Shown here: positions 54,814 to 62,588 of the stretch, piece after piece
Numbering within the stretch: the stretch's first letter is position 1
Layout: the number at the start of each line of letters is the position of its first letter
From: Neobacillus niacini
GTDB lineage: Bacteria > Bacillota > Bacilli > Bacillales > Cytobacillaceae
Direction of reading: 5' to 3'
Assembly (NCBI RefSeq): GCF_030817595.1
Contig: NZ_JAUSZN010000001.1
Coordinates: 132,001 to 196,000, forward strand
DNA: 64,000 nucleotides
Notes under the pieces: model-generated
The model's database searches: none
What the model saw: only the letters and a program-made list of their open reading frames with translations
Told to the model about the DNA's origin: nothing
Position numbers and translations under genes: made by a program

Positions 54814-54884
54814 CATACTCTCCCATTTTTTGTTTATTATTCTTTGATACAACTTAATGTTGCATGTAAAGTTCTGTCCTTTCA

Positions 54885-55067
54885 GGAGGTCACATAAATT
54901 CCATTAGTCTAGCTGGTGGTCATCTGGAGCTGTGAAGCAGCCCAAATTCGTCTTTTTCTTAACCCTGTAATCAGTACCTATTCATTTTGGAACTTAATCA
55001 CTTTCACCCATGACTGACTGCGTTTCCCCAACTTATAACATGAGTCTTTACGTTTCATCACTATGCC
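54885..55067 (-). pseudogene. remnant of an ATP-dependent DNA ligase C-terminus
   Basis: The minus strand reads GIVMKRKDSCYKLGKRSQSW VKVIKFQNE, then a stop, then, after a frameshift, EFGLLHSSR and LMEFMW. E-G-I-V-x-K and K-R-S-x-S-W-x-K-V-I are the nucleotidyltransferase motif and linker of LigB/LigD-type ligases. Only about 60 codons survive, with a stop and frame breaks. No intact neighbour explains it. Confidence 0.6.
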
Positions 55068-55098
55068 TTTTTAAAAGACTCTTCTAAATAGAGAAAAA

Positions 55099-55263
55099 TT
55101 ACTCAATTACCTTTTCTAAAATAATGCGTTCATTAAATCCGCCTCGTTTTTCTAACTTATCAGCTTTTACCTTTAATACTTTGTCCATATCTAAGTTAAA
55201 GGCGTGTGCTATACCGTAAATTACTTCTAATATATCCGCTAACTCTTCTTCGTTCAACAGTCA
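55099..55263 (-). pseudogene. remnant of a MazG-like phosphohydrolase
   Basis: A minus-strand frame of about 54 codons reads NEEELADILEVIYGIAHAFN, KVLKVKADKLEKRGGFNERI and ILEKVIE then TAA at 55099. E-E-L-A-D-x-L-E-V-I and E-R-G-G-F are the MazG-like nucleoside triphosphate pyrophosphohydrolase signature. The N-terminal half and start are missing. Confidence 0.6.
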
Positions 55264-55448
55264 GAAGGTTTAACTTTCCATACTATGGAAGAATACCAGA
55301 TTCACTTTCAATTGCAAATTGATTATCTTGGAATTCATTAATTATTAGAATAAATACACTATAGTTAGACTTTCATAATGTGTTTTAAAATACATAAATA
55401 AAGTTTACCTGTCGCTGTTAAGAAAGCAACGTAAATACGTATTTACAA

Positions 55449-55496
55449 ACACACGGCAACCCCTTGGAACATAAAGGGGTTGCTGGTGTGTTTTTC
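55449..55496 (+). terminator. strong rho-independent terminator
   Basis: ACACACGGCAACCCCTT (55449-55465) pairs with AAGGGGTTGCTGGTGTGT (55474-55491), followed by TTTTTC. It isolates the amino-sugar cluster from the remnant zone. Confidence 0.88.
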
Positions 55497-55623
55497 AGGT
55501 CCTGTTTGAAGGGCTCTGGCAATTATCTGCAATAGAACACCAATGGTTCTTCCTATTTTTCAAAGATTCTCGATAAAGTCATCTAATTTCCCATGGTATC
55601 CCTTAAATCTAGAAGGTATATAA

Positions 55624-55706
55624 TATATTGCTAAAAATGTTGGAAAAAATCCAACTGTTTAATGTATTGGGTGATAAGTATACTTAAATAAACTAGAGTA
55701 GCATCT
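55624..55706 (+). promoter_or_regulatory. upstream regulatory region shared with the PRD regulator, copy 1
   Basis: About 83 bases that align with 60450-60535. Shared blocks are TTGCTAAA, GTTGGAAAAAATC, CTGTT, AAGTA then AC-T-AAA-TAA, and TAGA followed by AG-ATCT. Copy 1 precedes the kinase gene, copy 2 the regulator gene. The two are probably bound by the same protein; the exact promoter within is not clear. Confidence 0.6.
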
Positions 55707-55829
55707 TGGCTTATTCGATGAACAACATAGATTACTTTTTTGATGTACTACCTTTTTCACTTATTTTGCAAAAATCTGACTATAACCATAAAATCAATGC
55801 GAGGATTGTGCTTTTTTAGGAAGAAATAA

Positions 55830-56734
55830 ATGATTAATGAAAGGATGACTGAACAGATAATGAGTAATAGATTGATTATAGGAATGGACGGCGGAGGAAC
55901 GAAAACGAGAGTCATGGTCAAAGAACGACTAGAAGGAGAAATACTATTTGACCAAAATTTTGGGATGTCAAATTATAATAACATCGGAGTAGAAGGTCTT
56001 AGACCAGTATTACGCGAAATTTATGAAGCTTTATTCTCTTGTTTTCAAGAGCTACTGCAAAATGCGATTCTCGTATTAGGTTCTGCAGGTGTTGATAGAC
56101 CGAAGGATGTTGAAATCTATCTGACTGCATTAAAAGAAAGCGGATTCGCTTGCCAACTAGAAGTAGTGAATGATGCAGAAATTGCCCTTGTTGGTGGCAA
56201 TGGAGATCGAAAAGATGCTTTGATGATTGCTGGAACAGGTTCCATTGTTGTAGGAATTGACTCAAAAGGAAAAATCGTTCGCTCTGGTGGATGGGGTGGA
56301 TTGATAAGTGATGAATGCAAGAGTATGACAAGGTGATTGCACCTACATCATTTACAGAAAAGCTGCTTGCTCATTTTCAGTTGACTTCTCCAGAAGAATT
56401 TATAGATTTATTATATTTGGAAGATACGCTGCCTGTTGACAAGGTAGCTTCATGTACGCCAATTATTCTAGAAGCATGGGGAAAAGGAGACGAAGCTGCT
56501 CGTACGATTGTTGAAGCAGAACTAGAGAAATTAGTTCGTTTAGTCGTTGGAATCAGTCGACAAATGGGGTCAGAAAAATTCAGTCTCTCAGTTGCAGGCA
56601 GTTTGTTGACGAAATCAACAGATTATTTCGGTACGTTAAAAGAGAAGTTACGTGTGGTTTTACCACAAGTAGAGATATCTGTTCCACTTTATGATCCAGT
56701 ATTCGGTGCCATCATTATTGGTGCGAGGGTATAA
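55830..56734 (+). pseudogene. BadF/BadG-type amino-sugar kinase with frameshifting deletion
   Basis: An N-acetylglucosamine/N-acetylmuramate kinase-like gene of the BadF/BadG family. The first frame (55830-56336) holds the ATP-binding IIGMDGGGTKTRVMV, LVLGSAGVDRPKDVE and MIAGTGSIVVGI, then breaks after GGWGGLISDE. The second frame (from 56315) continues with EYDKVIAPTSFTEKLLAHFQ and ends PVFGAIIIGARV at 56734. About 15 residues usually lying between (G-S-G-x-x-I/L-G/A...) are missing, so a small deletion shifted the frame. AGGAAG precedes ATG 55830. Confidence 0.8.
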
Positions 56735-56773
56735 GTAAATACAAATTATGAATAGTAAGGAATGTGACGTAAA

Positions 56774-57901
56774 ATGCGTGAAATAGGAATTAGTGTCTAT
56801 CCCAACTTTTATCCTTTAGATCAAATCAAAGAATATTTGCAAAAGGCACATTCGTTTGGTTTTAAAAAAGTATTTGTTTCACTGATTTTAAATAATCATG
56901 GTTTTGAAGGTGCCGAGGATGTAAATGCGAACACTTGGAATAACCTACTGAGTTACTGTAAAGAACTTGGTATGAATGTATCAGCTGATATGAATGATGA
57001 AGTTTTCAACGAGTTGGGTTGTACATTGACCGACCTTACAGCATTACAAAAAATGGGCATCACTAAACTCCGCATTGATGGAGGTTTTACGAGCGAAGAA
57101 ATTGCACTTCTTTCAAAAAATCAGCAAGGGATACAAATAGAAGTAAATGCTTCGATGTCTTCTACTGATAATCAGAATGGAAATGCAATACGAGAGTGTC
57201 GTAGATTTTTAGAAACGATAGAAAAAGAAGGAAATATTGGTCAACTCACTGCTTGTCACAATTTTTTCCCGCTGCCAGATACAGCATTGTCTCTTGAGGA
57301 CATTCGTCCCATTAACGACTTGTTTGCCTCTTTCGGTGTACCGGTCGGTGGGTTTGTTGCATCGCAACTTTCGCCTAAAGATTTACACCACTTAGGTCAT
57401 GGGGTTTGTACGATTGAAAAACACCGCTTTTTGCCTTGTCATATTGCAATGTTAGAGTTATTTGCAAATGGTTTTGATGATGTGCTAATTGGTGACTCGT
57501 TTGCGGATCTTTCCGAGCTTACCAAAATGGCAAGATGTTACCAACAAGATTATATAGAGATTCCAGTTATTTTTAATCAGTTTGTTCCTCAAAATACAAA
57601 AATGAAAATTCAAGAGTCCATCCTACTTTCAAGAGTTGATCAGCCTGCCAATCTAATTCGGGCGACTGATACGAGAGGAATGGAAGTGCCACCTTGCTTT
57701 TGTGCACCAAGAGGAAAGTATACAATCTCTGTTTTAAATAATAGAAGTGCGCAATATGAAGGGGAAGTACAAATCTCATTGAAAGATTTAGGACAATCAA
57801 TTGAGCACAATGTGATTGGATTTGTTCATCCTTTTTCAAAAGATTTATTGCCTTATCTTTTAGCAGGCAGAAATAAATTTCGATTAGTAGAATATAAGTA
57901 A
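56774..57901 (+). CDS. mupG: MupG-family 6-phospho-N-acetylmuramidase (DUF871)
   Basis: A 375-residue protein of the MupG/DUF871 family: an N-terminal TIM barrel (MREIGISVYPNFYPLDQIKE, FVSLILNNHGFEG, LRIDGGFTSEEIALL) and a C-terminal cyclophilin-like domain from about 265. MupG hydrolyses MurNAc-6P-GlcNAc in peptidoglycan recycling. AAGGAATGTGACG precedes ATG 56774. It lies between the kinase and the nucleotidyltransferase, consistent with salvage of cell-wall sugars. Confidence 0.85.
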   Translation: MREIGISVYPNFYPLDQIKEYLQKAHSFGFKKVFVSLILNNHGFEGAEDVNANTWNNLLSYCKELGMNVSADMNDEVFNELGCTLTDLTALQKMGITKLRIDGGFTSEEIALLSKNQQGIQIEVNASMSSTDNQNGNAIRECRRFLETIEKEGNIGQLTACHNFFPLPDTALSLEDIRPINDLFASFGVPVGGFVASQLSPKDLHHLGHGVCTIEKHRFLPCHIAMLELFANGFDDVLIGDSFADLSELTKMARCYQQDYIEIPVIFNQFVPQNTKMKIQESILLSRVDQPANLIRATDTRGMEVPPCFCAPRGKYTISVLNNRSAQYEGEVQISLKDLGQSIEHNVIGFVHPFSKDLLPYLLAGRNKFRLVEYK

Positions 57902-57990
57902 AATTTATATAGTAGATAAATGATACTAGACTGTAAATAGATCTGGTCAAAACAAGGTTATAAAACGTGAATGAAACAGGAGGTGAAGAA

Positions 57991-59358
57991 ATGGTCAAAA
58001 GCGCCATTATTCTTGCGGCAGGCAAAGGCAGTAAAATGTTTCCTTTCAATGCGGTTCGCTCCAAAACAACAATAAAAATTGCTGGGAAGTCATTAATCCG
58101 CTATAACATTGAATCCATTGTGGCAATGGGAATAAAAGAAGTTGTTGTTGTGGTTAATGAAGAACATCAAAGAGAAATAGAAAATCTATTATCAGATATT
58201 GAAAATGTTAAATTTGTAACTGATCAAACAAATTTAGGAAGCGCAGAAAGTCTGGTAAAAGGAGCTGAGAAACTCTCTGATACGAAGGACTTTATTGTTC
58301 TCTATGGGGATACCATCGTTGAAGAAAAGGATTTAGAGAGCTTAGTAAATTCTATAAAACCTGCTGTGTTGTTGAAGAAGTTGGAGGAATCCTCAAGGAA
58401 CTGGATTGGTGCGAGTATCGAGAATGGGTTCGTTCAGTCGATTGGCGCCCACTATCGTGGGAACAGCATTACCCATCAATTTGCAGGATTTCATTTTGAC
58501 GATACAATTTTAGATTATGTGAAAAGCACTCCAGATTATTTTCCAGATGTAAAAGTAGGTGTAAGTGTTCCGAAAGAGAGATATATTGAAGCTGGACTTC
58601 TGAAATCGCTTGATAAAGTAAAATTGAAGGCTATCGAATGCCGTGGATACTTCTTTGATATTGACAAGCCTTGGCATATGTTAGAAGCGAACCAAATTAT
58701 GGTGGATCATTTTTGTAATGCACTACAAGAGAACCAACTGGCAGAAGGTGCGACGATTTCAGCAAATGCAACCATTCATGGCTATGTGAAACTGGGCAAG
58801 AATTCCACAATTGGTGATCGAGTGGTCATTCACGGTAACCTGGTTGTTGGTGACAATACAATCATTGATAATGGAGCCATTTTTAATGGCAATGCTGTGA
58901 TTGGTGATCATACAAAAATAAGTAATTACTGCATCATTTACGATGGAGTATCAATAGGATCGAATTGTATATTCGACCATTGTGCAGAGTTCCTTGGTGG
59001 AATGGTGATGGATAAGGTATATCTTTATCACTATGGCGAGTTTTATGGTGCAATTGGCAGTCATACGGATATCGGAGCAGCAACCGTTTGCGGAACATTA
59101 CGCTTTGATGATGGAGAAACGGAGCACGTTGTGAATGGACGAAAAGAGGTACCGTTACATTTTTCAAATGCTGCTTATCTTGGCGACTATTGCAGAACAG
59201 GCGTAAATACGATTATTATGCCTGGTTGTAAAATAGGTGCTTATAGTGTTCTCGGAGCTGGTGCAATCATCGATAAAGATATCGAAAAAAATAGTCTTGT
59301 TTTCGTGAAACAAGATCTAATTATAAAAAAATGGAGCGAAAATAAATACGGCTGGTAA
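57991..59358 (+). CDS. GlmU-like sugar nucleotidyltransferase with left-handed beta-helix
   Basis: A 455-residue fusion. Residues 1-230 form a nucleotidyltransferase: AIILAAGKGSKMFPFNAVRS (the usual L-A-A-G-x-G-x-R/K), TNLGSAESLVKGAEKL and VLYGDTIVEEKDL with the metal-binding GD. From about 255 hexapeptide repeats form a beta-helix (ENQLAEGATISANATIHGYV, NSTIGDRVVIHGNLVVGDNT and more). CAGGAGGTGAAGAA precedes ATG 57991. It resembles GlmU but the chromosomal glmU lies elsewhere, so this would be a paralogue for a related amino-sugar nucleotide. Confidence 0.8.
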   Translation: MVKSAIILAAGKGSKMFPFNAVRSKTTIKIAGKSLIRYNIESIVAMGIKEVVVVVNEEHQREIENLLSDIENVKFVTDQTNLGSAESLVKGAEKLSDTKDFIVLYGDTIVEEKDLESLVNSIKPAVLLKKLEESSRNWIGASIENGFVQSIGAHYRGNSITHQFAGFHFDDTILDYVKSTPDYFPDVKVGVSVPKERYIEAGLLKSLDKVKLKAIECRGYFFDIDKPWHMLEANQIMVDHFCNALQENQLAEGATISANATIHGYVKLGKNSTIGDRVVIHGNLVVGDNTIIDNGAIFNGNAVIGDHTKISNYCIIYDGVSIGSNCIFDHCAEFLGGMVMDKVYLYHYGEFYGAIGSHTDIGAATVCGTLRFDDGETEHVVNGRKEVPLHFSNAAYLGDYCRTGVNTIIMPGCKIGAYSVLGAGAIIDKDIEKNSLVFVKQDLIIKKWSENKYGW

Positions 59359-59427
59359 TAGATAGATTAGAAACTCTCAAAACCTATGAGATGGTGACTA
59401 AAATCAATAAAAGAAGGAATAGTGATA

Positions 59428-60144
59428 ATGGAGAAATATTATCAATATGTGACAGCAAATCTCGAAAAACTGTATACGACACAAATTGAAAAAATGGATG
59501 AAGCAGCCACATGCATTTTTGAAGCACTCCAAAATGGAGGTCGCTTTCTTGTTACAGGTTCAGGTCACTCCCATATGTTTGCAGAAGAATTTTACGTAAG
59601 AGCGGGTGGATTTGCACAGGTTTCGCCTATTTTGCCGAATGAGTTTTTTTTACACGATCATCCTTTAAAAAGTACTGTGATCGAACGCATAGAAACCTAT
59701 GCAAAAGTTATCTTTGATTTATACAAAATTAACTTAAAGGATGTACTTGTCATTGCTTCCAATTCAGGAAGAAATGGAATGACTGTTGAACTTGCAAAGA
59801 TGGCACAGGAATGTGGTACAAAAGTCATTGCTTTTACAAATCCGAATCATCCTGCAGGCTCAAAATCAAGACACAGTAGCGGAAAATACCTTTGTGACTT
59901 TAGTGATGTAGTTATTGATAGTTGTACTGGACCAGGGGATGCTCACTTTTATGTAGAAGAAGCAAAAACAGGTATGGGAGCAACTTCAACTATGGCGGGA
60001 GCTTTTGTTGCTCAAACTATTTCTATTTTATTAGCAAAAAAATACCATCAGGCTGGACTAAAACCCCCCGTGTTTAAGAGCTCTAATATTGATGGCGGAG
60101 ATGAATGGAATAAAGAACTTTTTGCGAAGTATTATGGTGTTTAA
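59428..60144 (+). CDS. SIS-domain sugar isomerase-like protein (UPF0309)
   Basis: A 238-residue SIS-fold protein. LVTGSGHSHMFAEEFYVRAG is the phosphosugar-binding region, VIASNSGRNGMTVELAKMAQ the second SIS loop. It belongs to the UPF0309 group, related to MurQ etherase and GlmS isomerase halves, and may handle a phosphorylated amino sugar. AAGAAGGAATAG lies before ATG 59428; GTG 59422 is two codons upstream. Last gene of the cluster before the terminator. Confidence 0.82.
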   Translation: MEKYYQYVTANLEKLYTTQIEKMDEAATCIFEALQNGGRFLVTGSGHSHMFAEEFYVRAGGFAQVSPILPNEFFLHDHPLKSTVIERIETYAKVIFDLYKINLKDVLVIASNSGRNGMTVELAKMAQECGTKVIAFTNPNHPAGSKSRHSSGKYLCDFSDVVIDSCTGPGDAHFYVEEAKTGMGATSTMAGAFVAQTISILLAKKYHQAGLKPPVFKSSNIDGGDEWNKELFAKYYGV

Positions 60145-60194
60145 TTTAGATCTGATAAGTAACTAGAAAAGTGAATATGAGCTTTATGAGAGAA

Positions 60195-60227
60195 GCGTTC
60201 CCAGGTCGTGGGACCGTTTTTTTTTGT
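60195..60227 (+). terminator. terminator of the amino-sugar cluster
   Basis: CGTTCCCA pairs with TGGGACCG with one mismatch around a GGTCG loop and is followed by eight or more T. It lies 50 bases after the SIS gene. Confidence 0.8.
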
Positions 60228-60249
60228 GACCAATATTCTTGATTCATTC

Positions 60250-60372
60250 CAATTCCCCCAAGTTTTACTTGCGTACCCCCCCAATTTATAAACAAAAGGG
60301 GTAATTTTATTATTTTTAACCCAAAAAACCCCCATTTTTCATAGTGTATAACATAAAATTCCCCCAATTTAC
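60250..60372. repeat. four short degenerate C-run repeats
   Basis: CCCCCAAGTTTT, CCCCCCAATTTA, CCCCCATTTTT and CCCCCAATTTA recur about every 20-55 bases, with a GGGG at 60298-60301 in between. On the minus strand they are G-runs followed by T-rich stretches. No protein is supported across them. Confidence 0.5.
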
Positions 60373-60449
60373 CATGCGAAAATACTATATTACAATATGG
60401 AAATATAATTATCGAAAAATTGAAGTAAAGACAAACTCACATACAATAT

Positions 60450-60535
60450 TACATTTTGCTAAATACGTTGGAAAAAATCAATCTGTTAAATCTATTTTGT
60501 GAGAAGTACACTAAAAATAAGCTAGATAGTATCTA
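60450..60535 (+). promoter_or_regulatory. upstream regulatory region shared with the kinase gene, copy 2
   Basis: Aligns with 55624-55706 (shared blocks TTGCTAAA, GTTGGAAAAAATC, CTGTT, GAAGTACACT and TAGATAGTATCT). It ends 20 bases before the regulator start at 60555. A regulator binding both copies would autoregulate. Confidence 0.6.
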
Positions 60536-60554
60536 GAGAGTGATGAGGTTATGT

Positions 60555-62480
60555 ATGCGAAGAGATCTAATTTTGGAATATTTGTATCAAAAAGGCAAAT
60601 CACTTACATCACATGAACTTGAATCAGAATTCGCAATTTCAAATCGGACATTACGAAATGAATTGAAAGAATTAAACGTTATTGGAGAAAAATCTGGATT
60701 TGTTATTCAGAAAAAACGTGGTGAAGGATATTTACTTCATGTAGTAAATCAAGAAAAGGTTCAATCGTATTTGAAGGAAATTAAGGGAGCTTTAGCCCCT
60801 GACTTACCTCGTGTTCGTGTAAGCAATATTATTATGCTTCTGCTTCAAACGACTGAGTTTCAAACCATTGATATGTTTGCTGATAGCCTAATGATAAGCA
60901 GATCGACAGTTCTTAGCGACATGGTTGAAGTAGAAAAACAAGTTAGGTTTTTTGATTTAAAAGTAGAAACAAAATCACGTTACGGTGTTCGTTTACTAGG
61001 TGACGAAACAAATTTTAGAAGGGCGTTTTCCTATTTCTTAAGTCAAAAAGAAACAGGACTGTTAAAAAAATCTATTTATCAAAATTTTGAGAAAGCGTTT
61101 CCAATTGAAGAAATTAGAACTGTTTTGAGTGAAGAAGTACAAAACAATCATTTGAAATTAAGTTATTTTGCACTTGAGAACATTTTAGGGCATATTCAAA
61201 TACTCTCTTTTCGAGTAACCCAACACAATTTTATATTGCCTAATCAAGAAAAGAAGTTAGATGTTTCCTTGATTAAGCCATCTTATATGAATATAGCCGA
61301 GAGAATATGTGAAGTTCTTTCTGAACTATATCATGTTGTACTACCAGAGAGTGAAATGATCTATCTGGCTGCACATATAAGTGGTAAATCTAGTGTAGAT
61401 GATATTGAAGAACAAGAAGAAAATGATTTGAAACAAAAACTAAAGCGGTGTTTCGAAAAATTAGATCAAACTTTCTTAACACAGTTTACAGGTGATCAGC
61501 AACTTTTGGATATGCTTATGATGCATATGTATCCTTTGTTAAGAAGAATATATTTCAATTTAAAGCTTACAAATCCATTGATAGATGATGTATACAGTAG
61601 ATATTCAGATGTCTTTATGATTGCTTTAAAATTTTCTGAAATGATAAAGGAAATATGGGGATTCGAACTTTCTAGTGATGAAATGGGATACATTACCATG
61701 CATTTTGCAGCCCATATGGAAAGGGAGAAACAAAAACAATTAAGTTCTTATAAAAAAATTCTATTATCGTACGGATCAGGAGCTGGATCGGCTGATCTAC
61801 TTAAAATGAAACTCGAAACACTTTTCCAAGGTGCAACCATTAATGTCGTTCTATACAGTGAACTTCAATCGGTTCATCTAGAAGAATATGATTTATTGGT
61901 TTCATCCCATCCGATTCGTTTTGATAATATTTCAATTCCGTATATTCAAGTAGCACCAATATTAACTGAGACGGATATCCAGAGAATTCGTCGTACGCTT
62001 ACTAGGTATCCAGCGAGTAGAGTTAATGCACCAACTCTCTTATCTCTGTTTCATTCAGAAATGTTTTATATAGAATATACTAGAGAGTCTTTTGACTACA
62101 AAGCTTACATTAAAGAAAAAGCGAAAAGAGTTGTTGAATTGGGTTTTGCAACACCTGAATATCCTGATTTGGTTGTCGAACGAGAAGAAAAAATATCGAC
62201 GATTCTTCAAAATGGGTTAGCAGTGCCACATGCATTAAAAATGGTTGCGATTCAAGATTCAATAAGTGTTGTGATATTTAAGAATCCACCCACTTATGAT
62301 GGAAAAGTAGTTCAAATACTTTTTTTAATTAATCTACGTGCTGGAGACTTGTTTTTACATAAGGAGTTAAGTCGATTAGTTTTACATTTAATGGATCATC
62401 CCGAAGCGAAGCAGAGAATTCTGAAGTCAAATAACTTCAATGATTTTCAGTACGAGATTTCTAAAATATTATTTTGCTAG
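60555..62480 (+). CDS. BglG/MtlR-type PRD transcriptional regulator with EIIA domain
   Basis: A 641-residue PTS-controlled activator. An N-terminal HTH (SHELESEFAISNRTLRNELK), a second HTH region, two PRD domains (centred near AERICEVLSELYHVVLPESE and YITMHFAAHMER), an EIIB-like domain (LSYGSGAGSADLL) and a C-terminal EIIA domain with the phospho-His in NGLAVPHAL. The EIIB-like loop has Ser where active EIIBs have Cys. GAGG lies six bases before ATG 60555; GTG 60540 is less likely. It probably controls its own gene and the cluster from 55830 through the shared upstream regions. Confidence 0.88.
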   Translation: MRRDLILEYLYQKGKSLTSHELESEFAISNRTLRNELKELNVIGEKSGFVIQKKRGEGYLLHVVNQEKVQSYLKEIKGALAPDLPRVRVSNIIMLLLQTTEFQTIDMFADSLMISRSTVLSDMVEVEKQVRFFDLKVETKSRYGVRLLGDETNFRRAFSYFLSQKETGLLKKSIYQNFEKAFPIEEIRTVLSEEVQNNHLKLSYFALENILGHIQILSFRVTQHNFILPNQEKKLDVSLIKPSYMNIAERICEVLSELYHVVLPESEMIYLAAHISGKSSVDDIEEQEENDLKQKLKRCFEKLDQTFLTQFTGDQQLLDMLMMHMYPLLRRIYFNLKLTNPLIDDVYSRYSDVFMIALKFSEMIKEIWGFELSSDEMGYITMHFAAHMEREKQKQLSSYKKILLSYGSGAGSADLLKMKLETLFQGATINVVLYSELQSVHLEEYDLLVSSHPIRFDNISIPYIQVAPILTETDIQRIRRTLTRYPASRVNAPTLLSLFHSEMFYIEYTRESFDYKAYIKEKAKRVVELGFATPEYPDLVVEREEKISTILQNGLAVPHALKMVAIQDSISVVIFKNPPTYDGKVVQILFLINLRAGDLFLHKELSRLVLHLMDHPEAKQRILKSNNFNDFQYEISKILFC

Positions 62481-62588
62481 ACTAACAAATTCCCGCAAAT
62501 TATATGAAGGGAGTTGAAAGCAGACAGGGAATGAAGGGTTTAGAAGGTAATTTTACAATCAAAAAAGGATTACTTAGGAGGAAGGTAA

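Larger units (their letters stand above)
55264..55829. other. non-coding stretch before the amino-sugar cluster
   Basis: No gene. It holds a strong terminator (55449-55496) and the duplicated regulatory region (55624-55706), both listed separately. A small palindrome CTTTCCATactATGGAAG occurs near 55274-55291. No RNA gene recognised. Confidence 0.6.

Noticed and set aside
60250..60372. G-quadruplex on the minus strand
   Set aside because: The G runs are 15-50 bases apart, too far for a stable compact quadruplex.
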